The position numbers were made by a program, and so were the translations under genes. From Curvibacter lanceolatus ATCC 14669 (GTDB taxonomy: Bacteria; Pseudomonadota; Gammaproteobacteria; Burkholderiales; Burkholderiaceae_C): 64,000 bases of DNA. The stretch covers positions 682,001-746,000 of the forward strand of contig NZ_KB906253.1 of NCBI RefSeq assembly GCF_000381265.1, in the 5' to 3' direction. Below are positions 49,198-57,013 of this stretch, in pieces. The notes beneath the pieces are model-generated. The model did no database searches and was not told the origin of the DNA. It was given only the letters and a program-made list of their open reading frames with translations. How positions within the stretch are numbered: the stretch's first letter is position 1; the number at the start of each line of letters is the position of its first letter.

Positions 49198-50334
49198 TCA
49201 CGCGGTCGCCACGGCGGGTGCCGCCGGTGTGTTCGGTGCGGCCTGGGCACGTTGGCGCGCCAGTTCGGCCTGCAACTGGGTCAGGCTGGGCGTGACCACG
49301 GGCACAAAGGCGGCTTCGAGCCAGCGGCGGGCAAAGCCCGGGGCCTGGCCTTGCAGGTAGGCGCGGCCCCCGGTGGCCTGCAGCTCCAGCTGCACGGCGG
49401 TCTGCACCAGGCCGGCCAGGGCGATGCGCAGCTCGAACAGGGGCGCGGCCTGGGTGGCGTACTGGCCTGAGGCCACGCCCGCCTGCAGGGCCGCGGTGGC
49501 CTGGTTCAGTTCGTGCTCCAGCGCCTGCAAGGGGGCCTGCAAGCTGGTGCGCGGGCCACAGGCCGCGCGGCTGGCGGCCAGGGCCGCACGGGCCAGCCCG
49601 ATCGACATGCCGCATTGCATGCCCAGGAAGTGAGGGCGGATGCGGCGCAGGTAGTCAGGGCCATGGCGGGCCAACACCTGATCGGCCGGCAAGACCACAT
49701 CCTGCAGCTTGAGCGCGGCCGTGCGGCTGTCGCGCAAGGCCACCAGACCGAGATCGGGCGTGCGTTGCACGCCGGTGCGCCCGCTTTCGATGGCCACCAC
49801 GGCCGGGGGCTGGCCCGCGCCCATGTCCACGGCGGCGGCCACCACAAAGCCACGGGGTTGCAAATTGGTCACCCAGGGCAGGCCGCCGTTCAGGCGCAGG
49901 CTGCCGGGCTGCTCGGGGTCGGTGTCAGTGTCGGGTTTGGCCTGGATCTGCAACTGCTCGATCTGCGACAGGAACTTCATCGCATTCGACAGCCCGGTGG
50001 CACCGGCCAACTCGCCCGTCAGCAAGGCGGGCAGCCAGCGCTCGCGCGGGGCCGGGCTGTCGCTGTTCACCACGTAATCGATGAAGGTGCGCTGGCCCCA
50101 GAACACAAAGGCGGCGGTCAGCGAGTGTTCGGCCACCTGGGCGATGGCCTCGATGGCGTCGCCGATGGTGCCATCGGCTCCACCGATGGCGCTGGGCACG
50201 CCCAGGCGCAGCAGGCCGGCCTGACCCAGGCGGGGCAGCAGCTCATCGGCCGGGCCTTGGCCCTGGTCGAGCGCATCGGCGTGTTGTTGCAGCCAGTTCA
50301 GCAAGGGTTCGGCCAGCAGGCGTTGGGTGCTCAT
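49198..50334 (-). CDS. Acyl-CoA-dehydrogenase-fold flavoprotein (SfnB/DszC-like)
   Basis: 378 residues with the acyl-CoA dehydrogenase fold: an N-terminal helical domain ('ELLPRLGQAGLLRLGVPSAI', 'GGADGTIGDAIEAIAQVAEH'), a central beta-barrel ('GLPWVTNLQPRGFVVAAAVD') and a C-terminal four-helix bundle. The catalytic Glu of true acyl-CoA dehydrogenases is not evident, as in SfnB and the flavin-dependent monooxygenase DszC, which use reduced FMN. In an operon with a sulfonate-type importer a desulfurising or C-H-oxidising monooxygenase is plausible. The start overlaps the CMD gene stop (ATGA). Confidence 0.82.
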   Translation of the reverse strand: MSTQRLLAEPLLNWLQQHADALDQGQGPADELLPRLGQAGLLRLGVPSAIGGADGTIGDAIEAIAQVAEHSLTAAFVFWGQRTFIDYVVNSDSPAPRERWLPALLTGELAGATGLSNAMKFLSQIEQLQIQAKPDTDTDPEQPGSLRLNGGLPWVTNLQPRGFVVAAAVDMGAGQPPAVVAIESGRTGVQRTPDLGLVALRDSRTAALKLQDVVLPADQVLARHGPDYLRRIRPHFLGMQCGMSIGLARAALAASRAACGPRTSLQAPLQALEHELNQATAALQAGVASGQYATQAAPLFELRIALAGLVQTAVQLELQATGGRAYLQGQAPGFARRWLEAAFVPVVTPSLTQLQAELARQRAQAAPNTPAAPAVATA

Positions 50335-50891
50335 GCGTTCAGGGCTCTGGGTCGGAAGGCTTGCAGCTCGGGGTTGATTGGCGAGCGGCCCAGGTTGTTG
50401 GCAAAGTTGCACAGCGTGGCCAGGCTGACCCCCAGGACCACTTCCAGGGCCTGGGCCGGTTCGAAGCCGGCGGCCACGAAGTCGGCCAGGGCGCCATCGC
50501 CCACATTGCCACGCGAGGCGATCACCTCGGCGGTGAAACGGGCCACGGCGTCCAGGCGGGTGTTGCCGGTGCTGCCGCCCAGCTGCAGTTGCTGCACGGT
50601 GGCCTTGTCCAACTGCGCCTTCTTGAGCGCCACAGCGGTGTGACCGGCCACGCAGAACTCGCAGCCATGCAGGCGCGCGGCGGTGATCTGCACCACCTCG
50701 CGCTCGGCCAGGCTCAGGCTGGCGCGGGCGTTCAGGCCCGACACGGTGAAGTAGGTCTCGAGGGCTGCGGGTGCATTGGCCAGCACCCCGATCAGGTTGG
50801 GCAGAAAGCCGTTGTTGTTCAGGGCTTGTTGCACCCACGGGCGGCTGGCTTCGGGGGCGGTTTCGAGGGTGTGCAGGGGCAGACGGGTCAT
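50331..50891 (-). CDS. Carboxymuconolactone decarboxylase/AhpD-family protein
   Basis: A 186-residue AhpD-like protein with the redox motif 'LHGCEFCVAGHTAVALKKAQ': CxxC plus the His six residues after the first Cys, the AhpD disulfide/proton-relay signature. Such proteins reduce peroxides with thiols. Helices are consistent with the CMD fold. It is first in the operon with the flavoprotein and importer, and may detoxify peroxide formed when the flavoprotein reacts with oxygen. The ATG at 50891 is where family homology starts; a longer form from 50963 has an implausible N-terminus. Confidence 0.87.
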   Translation of the reverse strand: MTRLPLHTLETAPEASRPWVQQALNNNGFLPNLIGVLANAPAALETYFTVSGLNARASLSLAEREVVQITAARLHGCEFCVAGHTAVALKKAQLDKATVQQLQLGGSTGNTRLDAVARFTAEVIASRGNVGDGALADFVAAGFEPAQALEVVLGVSLATLCNFANNLGRSPINPELQAFRPRALNA

Positions 50892-50991
50892 GGCTTGAAG
50901 GAGGTCGAGAGGGATGAGGGCTGTTATGCCGATACCGAATTGTCTACCGTTTGTTACCTCCATCGTCCCTTCAGGCGTCCAGCTTTGATGC

Positions 50992-51924
50992 TCAAGCGTC
51001 TCGGATGGCGGCCAGCAGGCGGCCCTGGTCGCGCCGTTGGTAGCCGCCGGGGTGTTGGCCCATCACCTTTTTGAAGGCACGCGAAAACGCCGCATACGAC
51101 TGGTAGCCCACGGCCTGGGCCGTGCGGGCCAGGTTGGCCCCCCGGTCGATCTGGCGCGCTGCCAGTTGCATGCGCAGGCTGGCCAGGAACTGGGCCGGGC
51201 TTTGCCCGCAGGCCTGGGTGAACACCCGGAAGAACCGGGCGCGCGACATGTGCACGTGGCGGGCCATGGTGTCGGCCGTCCAGTCCAGCTCGGGCTGGCG
51301 CATCAGGGCGTCGAGCAGAGGCAGCAGGGCGGGTTCGCTGACCAGCGACCACAGGCCCTGGGCCGCCTGGCTGCGCGCATGCTGGCGCAGCACCTGGAAG
51401 AAGATCAGCTCGATCAGCCGCCGTGCCACCGGCGAGTCGCCCTGCAGCGCCGGGTGGGGCGCCTGGTGGGCCTCGGCCAGCAGCAGGGTGAACAAGGCAT
51501 CGAGCTGGTTGGCGGGGGCACTGTCGGCGCGCACCACCAGTTGGGCCGGCAGGGTGCCGAGCAACAACTGGCTGTAGGCGCCCTTGAATTCAAAAAAGCC
51601 GCAGGCCAGGCCGGTACCGGCTTCGGTCGCATCGCGCAGGCTCTGCATGGCGGGCGAGGGCTGACGGGGGGTGTCCGGCGTGGGGTTGGGTGACAGGTGG
51701 TGGGCCTGGTCCTGCAGCAGAAACACCCCGTCGCGGGGCCCCAGGTGCAAGCTGGGCAGGCCGGGCCGGTGCAGGTGGCAGTGGCCGTGCAGCACCAGGT
51801 GAAAGCTGGCCCGCTGGTGGCCTGCGGTGGAGGCCGTCCAGGGCCCGCAGTACTGGCCCACATGCAGATCGAAACCCTGCCACTCCAGGCCGCTGAGCAA
51901 TTGCTCCACGCTTTGGTCCAGCAT
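50992..51924 (-). CDS. AraC family transcriptional regulator (Cupin_6 sensor domain)
   Basis: A roughly 310-residue regulator. The N-terminal half is a cupin-type AraC-binding domain ('FHLVLHGHCHLHRPGLPSLH', 'GPRDGVFLLQDQAHHL'). The C-terminal double helix-turn-helix has 'TADTMARHVHMSRARFFRVF', 'QACGQSPAQFLASLRMQLAA' and 'ARTAQAVGYQSYAAFSRAFK'. It lies 100 bases upstream of the CMD gene in the same orientation, so it is the likely activator of that operon. ATGs at 51972 and 51924 are both open; neither has a good ribosome site, and 51924 is where homology starts. Confidence 0.92.
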   Translation of the reverse strand: MLDQSVEQLLSGLEWQGFDLHVGQYCGPWTASTAGHQRASFHLVLHGHCHLHRPGLPSLHLGPRDGVFLLQDQAHHLSPNPTPDTPRQPSPAMQSLRDATEAGTGLACGFFEFKGAYSQLLLGTLPAQLVVRADSAPANQLDALFTLLLAEAHQAPHPALQGDSPVARRLIELIFFQVLRQHARSQAAQGLWSLVSEPALLPLLDALMRQPELDWTADTMARHVHMSRARFFRVFTQACGQSPAQFLASLRMQLAARQIDRGANLARTAQAVGYQSYAAFSRAFKKVMGQHPGGYQRRDQGRLLAAIRDA

Positions 51925-52133
51925 GGACGTGCCGGTGCGTGTGACGGGGGCGTGAGGGGCAGTGTGGGGCATGGGGCGCGTGCGCCGAGGCGCAGGCCAG
52001 AAGCTATTCCTGGCTGCTGCGCGGGCGGCATGCCCGCGATTGTCAGCAGCCCAGGCTGCCTGCGTTGTTCAAAAAACGCATAAGCAAGCACGAAAAATGG
52101 CCCGACCCATGTCCAGGCCCCATCGCCCGCTCT

Positions 52134-52679
52134 TTACAGGTCGTGGTTGTAGGCCAGCATGAAGCCCGCCGTGCCCAACAGGTTGATCTGGATCGCATCG
52201 CGGTTGCCCAGGCGGTAGCCCAGTGCCGGGATCAGGCCCGGCGAAAAGCCGTGGTAGTTGAGCGGCACCTTGTCGTTGTAAGGCGGCAGGTAGCCATAGA
52301 TCACGCCCACGCTGAGCTTGGCGTAGAGGGCCGGGTGCGCTGCCCAGGGCTCCCACTGCCAGCCCCGGTAGGCATAGGCGGCGGGCTGGCCAAAGGAATT
52401 GCGGAACAGGCTCACGCCCGTGAAGCTGCCCTCGGGCCCAGAGCGCTCCAGGCCGGCCAGGTAGACGTGGCGGTGGGCGGGGTCGTCGTGCCAGTGCTGG
52501 GTGAAGGGCGATAGGCTCAGCGTCCACTGGCCGGGCTGCACTCTGGCGGCTGGTGCAGGTTCGGCGGCGGGTTGGCCGGATTGAGCGGCGGCCGTGCCCG
52601 CGAGGGTGAGCGCCCAGGCCACGGTGCAGGCCCAGATTTGAGCCCGCAGGCGACAGGTTGTTGGAAGTGAGACAGACAT
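52134..52679 (-). CDS. Exported outer-membrane-like beta protein of unknown function
   Basis: A 181-residue protein with a signal peptide (ending near 'AGTAAAQS') and a mature part rich in alternating aromatic strands: 'WTLSLSPFTQHWHDDPAHRH', 'VYLAGLERSGPEGSFTGVSL', 'KLSVGVIYGYLPPYNDKVPL', 'FSPGLIPALGYRLGNRDAIQ', ending in an aromatic/leucine strand 'GFMLAYNHDL'. The layout resembles a small eight-stranded barrel such as PagP, but PagP catalytic residues were not identified, so no enzyme is named. The ATG at 52679 has no Shine-Dalgarno; a perfect 16-base palindrome sits 8 bases upstream. Confidence 0.7.
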   Translation of the reverse strand: MSVSLPTTCRLRAQIWACTVAWALTLAGTAAAQSGQPAAEPAPAARVQPGQWTLSLSPFTQHWHDDPAHRHVYLAGLERSGPEGSFTGVSLFRNSFGQPAAYAYRGWQWEPWAAHPALYAKLSVGVIYGYLPPYNDKVPLNYHGFSPGLIPALGYRLGNRDAIQINLLGTAGFMLAYNHDL

Positions 52680-52687
52680 GGCCGGGG

Positions 52688-52703
52688 CCCGCAAGCTTGC
52701 GGG
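52688..52703. promoter_or_regulatory. Perfect 16-base palindrome in the leader of the 52134-52679 gene
   Basis: CCCGCAAGCTTGCGGG reads the same on both strands and lies 8 bases before the start codon where a ribosome site would be expected. As RNA it would form a tight hairpin; as DNA it is an operator candidate. Confidence 0.5.
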
Positions 52704-52707
52704 CAGC

Positions 52708-52734
52708 AAAGAAAAAAGCCCCTGAAAAGGGGCT
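52708..52734 (-). terminator. Intrinsic terminator of the 52835-53809 receptor gene
   Basis: Read on the minus strand, AGCCCC/GGGGCT arms enclose a six-base loop and are followed by a run of six T then CTTT. This is a canonical rho-independent terminator about 100 bases past the receptor gene's stop. Confidence 0.85.
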
Positions 52735-52834
52735 GGTCGAGTGTATCGGTGGCCTGGGCTCCTTCGGGTCCGGCAGGCGGCCACCCTGGCAATGCGACGG
52801 TAAAGTTCTGTGAGAAGTCGGTGAACTTGTAGCA

Positions 52835-53809
52835 TCAATCGAGGGTGACGTCTGCCTCTTTGACCACTTTGGCCCAACGCGGCAGCTCCTTGCGGATCAG
52901 GGCGGCGAGGGGCTCGGGCCCGATCTTCAGGGGCTCGCAGCCGATGCCGGCCAGTTTCTCGCGCACATCGGGCGCGTCCAGCACCTGGCCGATGGCGGCC
53001 TGCAACTGGGCCACGATGGCCTTGGGCGTGCCAGCCGGTGCAAAGACCCCGTACCAAGGGGTGTAGCCCAGGTTTTTCACGGTCTCACCCACGGTGGGCA
53101 CCTCGGGCAGGGCGGCAATGCGTTTTTCGTTGACCACGGCCAGCACCTTGAGTTTGCCGCCCTTGATGAAGGCGATCGACGAGGGCAGGCTTTGCACCGA
53201 GACCTGCACCGTGCCCCCCACCAGATCGGTTACCGCCGCCGAAGCGCCCTTGTAGGGCACATGGGTCATGTCGATGCCGGCGGCCTTGCCCAGCATTTCG
53301 CCGAACAGGTGGTTGACGGTGCCATTGCCCGCCGAGGCGATGTTGATCTTGCCGGGCGCGGCCTTGGCGGCCGTGATCAGCTCGGCGATGTTGTTGGGCG
53401 CGAAATGGTTGTTGGCCACCACCACATAGCCCGACGAGGCCACGGTACCCACGGGTTCGAAGTCTTTCAAGGGGTCAAAGCCGGTGGACTTGTACAGCGC
53501 CGGGTTGATCACGTAGGCGCTGTCGGCCGTCAGCAGCAAGGTGTAACCATCGGGCTTGGCCCGGGCGGTGGCCGCGGTGCCGATATTGCCCCCGGCGCCG
53601 GGGCGGTTGTCGACAATGAACTGCTGGCCCAGTGTCTCCGACAGTTTCTGCGCCACGATGCGGGCGATCGCGTCGTTGGCCCCGCCAGCCACCTGAGGCA
53701 CGACCAGGGTCACGGGCTTGCTGGGGTACTTGCTGTCTTGCGCCAGGGCTGGTGCGCTGGCGGCCGCCAGGGCGAGCAGGGTCAGTGCAGTTCTGCGGGG
53801 GATGGGCAC
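52835..53809 (-). CDS. TctC/Bug-family periplasmic receptor
   Basis: A 324-residue Bug protein: signal peptide 'PIPRRTALTLLALAAASAPA', then 'YPSKPVTLVVPQVAGGANDA', 'FIVDNRPGAGGNIGTAATAR', 'PDGYTLLLTAD' and 'HVPYKGASAAVTDLVGGTVQ'. Start is GTG 53809 preceded by AAGGAAA. The ligand is probably a carboxylic acid. A strong terminator follows it, so it is monocistronic. TctAB partners are not in this window. Confidence 0.93.
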   Translation of the reverse strand: MPIPRRTALTLLALAAASAPALAQDSKYPSKPVTLVVPQVAGGANDAIARIVAQKLSETLGQQFIVDNRPGAGGNIGTAATARAKPDGYTLLLTADSAYVINPALYKSTGFDPLKDFEPVGTVASSGYVVVANNHFAPNNIAELITAAKAAPGKINIASAGNGTVNHLFGEMLGKAAGIDMTHVPYKGASAAVTDLVGGTVQVSVQSLPSSIAFIKGGKLKVLAVVNEKRIAALPEVPTVGETVKNLGYTPWYGVFAPAGTPKAIVAQLQAAIGQVLDAPDVREKLAGIGCEPLKIGPEPLAALIRKELPRWAKVVKEADVTLD

Positions 53810-53870
53810 GGAGTGTTTCCTTCTGAGGGGGCTGGCCGAGATTCTAGCCAGCATGCCAGGCGACGCCTGA

Positions 53871-53909
53871 ACACAAAAATAGGCCGCCAGAAAGAGACTT
53901 CTGGCGGCC
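53871..53909 (-). terminator. Strong intrinsic terminator downstream of the aldo/keto reductase unit
   Basis: Perfect 11-base arms GGCCGCCAGAA/TTCTGGCGGCC around a six-base loop, followed on the minus strand by TATTTTTGT. It ends the transcript of the reductase and the small membrane ORF read from the right. Confidence 0.88.
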
Positions 53910-54095
53910 ATCAGGAAGGTCCGGTCTGTGGGCCGGACATAGCTCACCCCCGCGAGCCATTCGGTGCTGAAGAGGTGAAACCCGGTTGGCTGGTCCGTGG
54001 GGTTCAACTCATCGTTGCTTGGGTTCTACTGTCGCATCAAGCTGGGCTTGCGTGAACGAAGGAGCTTGCATAACGATAGTCAGAGATCACTCGCA

Positions 54096-54281
54096 TCACC
54101 CCCCGGGCGCGCCCGGCATGATCAGGAAGCCCATGATCAGAAACAGGGCGCTGACCAGCAGCACCGCAATGCCCAGGGCCTGAGCCAGGTCGAGCCAGAG
54201 GCTGGCGTCGTCATGGCTGAGGGCGGGTTCGTCGTGCAGGGGCAAGTGGGGTGCCGTCACGGCGTGGAGGGTCTGGGTCAT
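54096..54281 (-). CDS. Small single-helix membrane protein (putative)
   Basis: A 61-residue frame with a soluble acidic N-terminal half and one hydrophobic helix (about 36-56, 'ALGIAVLLVSALFLIMGFLI') ending 'MPGAPGG'. It has no recognised family and a poor ribosome site. Support comes from its position: it lies 40 bases after the aldo/keto reductase stop and upstream of that unit's terminator. The helix pattern and codon use look real. Confidence 0.5.
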   Translation of the reverse strand: MTQTLHAVTAPHLPLHDEPALSHDDASLWLDLAQALGIAVLLVSALFLIMGFLIMPGAPGG

Positions 54282-54321
54282 GGTCGTGGTCTGTGATGGG
54301 GCTGGCAGTGTGGCGGTGGTT

Positions 54322-55365
54322 TCAAGCCCAGTCGGTCGAGGGCTTTTCCCAGAGGTTGATGCCGCCTTCCACCGCGTGTTGGTCGATCTCGGCCAGTTCG
54401 GCCGGGCTCAGCGGGGCGTGGCTCAGGGCGGCCACGTTCTCGCGCACTTGTTCGGCGGTGCTGGCGCCGATCAGGGCCGAGGTGACCCGCGGGTCGCGCA
54501 GCGTCCAGCTCAGGGCCAGCTGGGCCAGGCTTTGGCCGCGTCGGCGGGCGATCTCGCGCAGGGCGCGGGCGCGGGCCAGGTTGGCTTCCGAAAGGTGGGC
54601 CGCCTTGAGCGACTGCCCGCCCGGGCGGTTGATGCGGGCATTGGCCGGCGTGCCGTCGAGGTACTTGTCGGTCAGCAGGCCTTGGGCCAGCGGCGTGAAG
54701 GCGATCACGCCGGCGCCGAGGTCATCGGTGGCGGCCAGCAGGTCTTTCTCGATCCAGCGGTTGAAGAGGTTGTAGGCCGGTTGGTGGATCAGCAGCGGCA
54801 CCTTCCAGCTTTGCAGCAGGGCGGCGATCTCGCGGGTCTTGCTGGCTGAGTAGGACGACACGCCCACATACAAGGCCTTGCCCTGTTGCACGGCCTGGGC
54901 CAGGGCCGAGGCGGTTTCTTCGAGGGGGGTGTGCTGGTCGAAACGGTGCGAGTAGAAGATGTCCACGTAGTCCAGGCCCAGGCGCTGCAGGCTCTGATCC
55001 AGGCTCGCCAGCACGTGCTTGCGGCTGCCGCCGCCCTGGCCATAGGGGCCGGGCCACATGTCCCAGCCGGCCTTGCTGGAAATGATCAGCTCGTCGCGGT
55101 AGGGTTTGAAATCTTCACGCAACAGGCGGCCGAAGTTGGTCTCGGCGCTGCCATAGGGCGGGCCGTAGTTGTTGGCCAGGTCGAAGTGGTTGATGCCCAG
55201 GTCGAAGGCGGTGCGCAGCAACTCGCGCTGGGTGCTCAGCGGCGTGGTGTCGCCGAAGTTGTGCCACAGGCCCAAGGAGAGGGCAGGCAGTTGCAGGCCA
55301 CTGCGGCCGGTGCGGCGGTAGGGAATGCGGGTGTAGCGATCGGGCTCGGCAAGGTAGCGGGTCAT
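54322..55365 (-). CDS. Aldo/keto reductase, L-glyceraldehyde-3-phosphate reductase (YghZ-like)
   Basis: A 347-residue NADPH-dependent TIM-barrel reductase closely resembling E. coli YghZ. 'GLQLPALSLGLWHNFGDTTP', 'HFDLANNYGPPYGSAETNFG' (catalytic Asp/Tyr region), 'DELIISSKAGWDMWPGPYGQ', 'YVDIFYSHRFDQHTPLEETA', 'GVIAFTPLAQGLLTDKYLDG' and 'TSALIGASTAEQVRENVAAL' match throughout. It reduces aldehydes such as L-glyceraldehyde 3-phosphate and methylglyoxal, a detoxification role. ATG 55365. It is divergent from the gallate dioxygenase gene. Confidence 0.93.
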   Translation of the reverse strand: MTRYLAEPDRYTRIPYRRTGRSGLQLPALSLGLWHNFGDTTPLSTQRELLRTAFDLGINHFDLANNYGPPYGSAETNFGRLLREDFKPYRDELIISSKAGWDMWPGPYGQGGGSRKHVLASLDQSLQRLGLDYVDIFYSHRFDQHTPLEETASALAQAVQQGKALYVGVSSYSASKTREIAALLQSWKVPLLIHQPAYNLFNRWIEKDLLAATDDLGAGVIAFTPLAQGLLTDKYLDGTPANARINRPGGQSLKAAHLSEANLARARALREIARRRGQSLAQLALSWTLRDPRVTSALIGASTAEQVRENVAALSHAPLSPAELAEIDQHAVEGGINLWEKPSTDWA

Positions 55366-55662
55366 GGGGGTTCTGGGTTGGTGGCGGTCGAACCGCCTGG
55401 GTGCCCAATATAGAAAGCCTGGCCTGGGATGGGGCGAATATTTGGGCGCATGGATAGTCGCTGAATGCATGAAGCCCGCAGCGGGACGGGAGTGCCCGAG
55501 CGGTCGAACTGGCGCAGTGGCCGGGCACACCGATAACCGCCGGGTATCGCGCCTTGGCCCCCGGCATCTTTTCGGCTGGGGCGGGCTTGTCGAGAATCCG
55601 GCCCTCAACTCGGGTCGCCCTGGCAGGTGGCCTGCCCCAGGACCGTCTTCCGAAAGCAGAAC

Positions 55663-56949
55663 ATGGCACAGATCATCGGCGCCATCGCCACCTCGCACAC
55701 CCCCACCATCGGCTTTGCCTTTGACCGCGACAAGCAGCACGACCCGGTGTGGGCCCCCATCTTCGAGGCCTTCAAGCCGGTGCAGCAATGGATCAAAGAT
55801 CGCCAGCCCGATGTGCTGTTTGTGATCTACAACGACCACGTCACCTCGTTCTTCTTCGACCACTACTCGGCCTTTGCCCTGGGCGTGGGCGAGCGCTATG
55901 AGGTGGCCGACGAAGGCGGCGGCGCGCGGGATCTGCCCCCGGTGGGCGGGCATTCGGCCCTGGCCCGCCACGTGGGCCAGTCGCTGGTGGCCGATGAGTT
56001 CGACATGTCGTTCTTCCAGGACAAGCCGCTGGACCACGGCTGCTTCTCCCCCCTGTCGATGCTGTGCCCGCACGAGCCGGCCTGGCCGGTGCAGATCGTG
56101 CCCTTGCAGGTGGGGGTGCTGCAGTTCCCGGTGCCCTCGGCCCGGCGTTGTTACAAGCTGGGCCAGGCCCTGCGCCGAGCCATTGAAAGCTACCCGGAGG
56201 ACCTGAAGGTGGCGGTGGTGGCCACGGGCGGCTTGTCGCACCAGGTGCATGGTGAGCGGGCCGGCTTCAACAACCCGGCCTGGGACCAGCGCTTTCTGGA
56301 CCTGATCGAGCAAGACCCGGAACGCCTGGCCGGCATGACGCAGGCCGAGTTTGCCAGCCTGGGCGGCCTGGAGGGGGCTGAGGTCATCATGTGGCTGATC
56401 ATGCGCGGCGCCTTGTCGGCCCATGTGCGCAAGATTCACCAGAGCTACTACCTGCCCTCGATGACGGGCATTGCCACCGCCATCTATGAAAACCAGGCCT
56501 CACCCGGCCCGGTGGCCGGCGAGGTGGAGCGGCATCGCGCCCACATGGCCAAGGAGCTGGCTGGGGCCGACGGTCTGACGGGCACCTACCCCTTTGACCT
56601 GGCGCGCAGCGTCAAGGCTTACCGTCTGAACCGCTTTCTGCACGAGCTGATCGTGCCGGCACACCGCCAGGCCTTCATGGCTGACCCCGAGGCGGCCTTT
56701 GAGCAGGCCGGCCTGACCGACGAGGAGCGCACGCTGGTGCGCGAGCGCCATTGGCGCGGCCTGATCCATTACGGCGTGATCTTCTTCATGCTGGAGAAGC
56801 TGGGCGCGGTGATCGGGGTGTCCAACCTGCACATCTATGCCGCCATGCGGGGCGAGTCGCTTGAAGACTTCCAGAAAACGCGCAACGCCCCCGGCGCCCT
56901 GTACTCGGTGGCCGGCCAGGACAGCAAGACGCTGAGCTGGAACACCTGA
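55663..56949 (+). CDS. Gallate-type extradiol dioxygenase (LigB-LigA fusion)
   Basis: A 428-residue Fe(II) ring-cleavage dioxygenase. The N-terminal LigB-type catalytic domain (1-280) has His12 ('IATSHTPTIG'), His59 ('NDHVTSFFFDHY') and an acidic ligand around residues 237-240, matching the His12/His59/Glu239 triad of gallate dioxygenase DesB/GalA. 'GLSHQVHGERAGFNNPAWDQ' is the conserved active-site segment. A C-terminal LigA-like domain (about 310-400) is fused, the hallmark of gallate dioxygenases versus two-subunit LigAB. It cleaves gallate to 4-oxalomesaconate. The downstream hydratase and isomerase genes of the gallate path are not adjacent. Confidence 0.92.
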   Translation: MAQIIGAIATSHTPTIGFAFDRDKQHDPVWAPIFEAFKPVQQWIKDRQPDVLFVIYNDHVTSFFFDHYSAFALGVGERYEVADEGGGARDLPPVGGHSALARHVGQSLVADEFDMSFFQDKPLDHGCFSPLSMLCPHEPAWPVQIVPLQVGVLQFPVPSARRCYKLGQALRRAIESYPEDLKVAVVATGGLSHQVHGERAGFNNPAWDQRFLDLIEQDPERLAGMTQAEFASLGGLEGAEVIMWLIMRGALSAHVRKIHQSYYLPSMTGIATAIYENQASPGPVAGEVERHRAHMAKELAGADGLTGTYPFDLARSVKAYRLNRFLHELIVPAHRQAFMADPEAAFEQAGLTDEERTLVRERHWRGLIHYGVIFFMLEKLGAVIGVSNLHIYAAMRGESLEDFQKTRNAPGALYSVAGQDSKTLSWNT

Positions 56950-57013
56950 GCCCGGCCGATTCAAGCCTGAACAAGAACACGGAGACTTCATGCGCCCGCT
57001 CAGCCCCCCGAGG

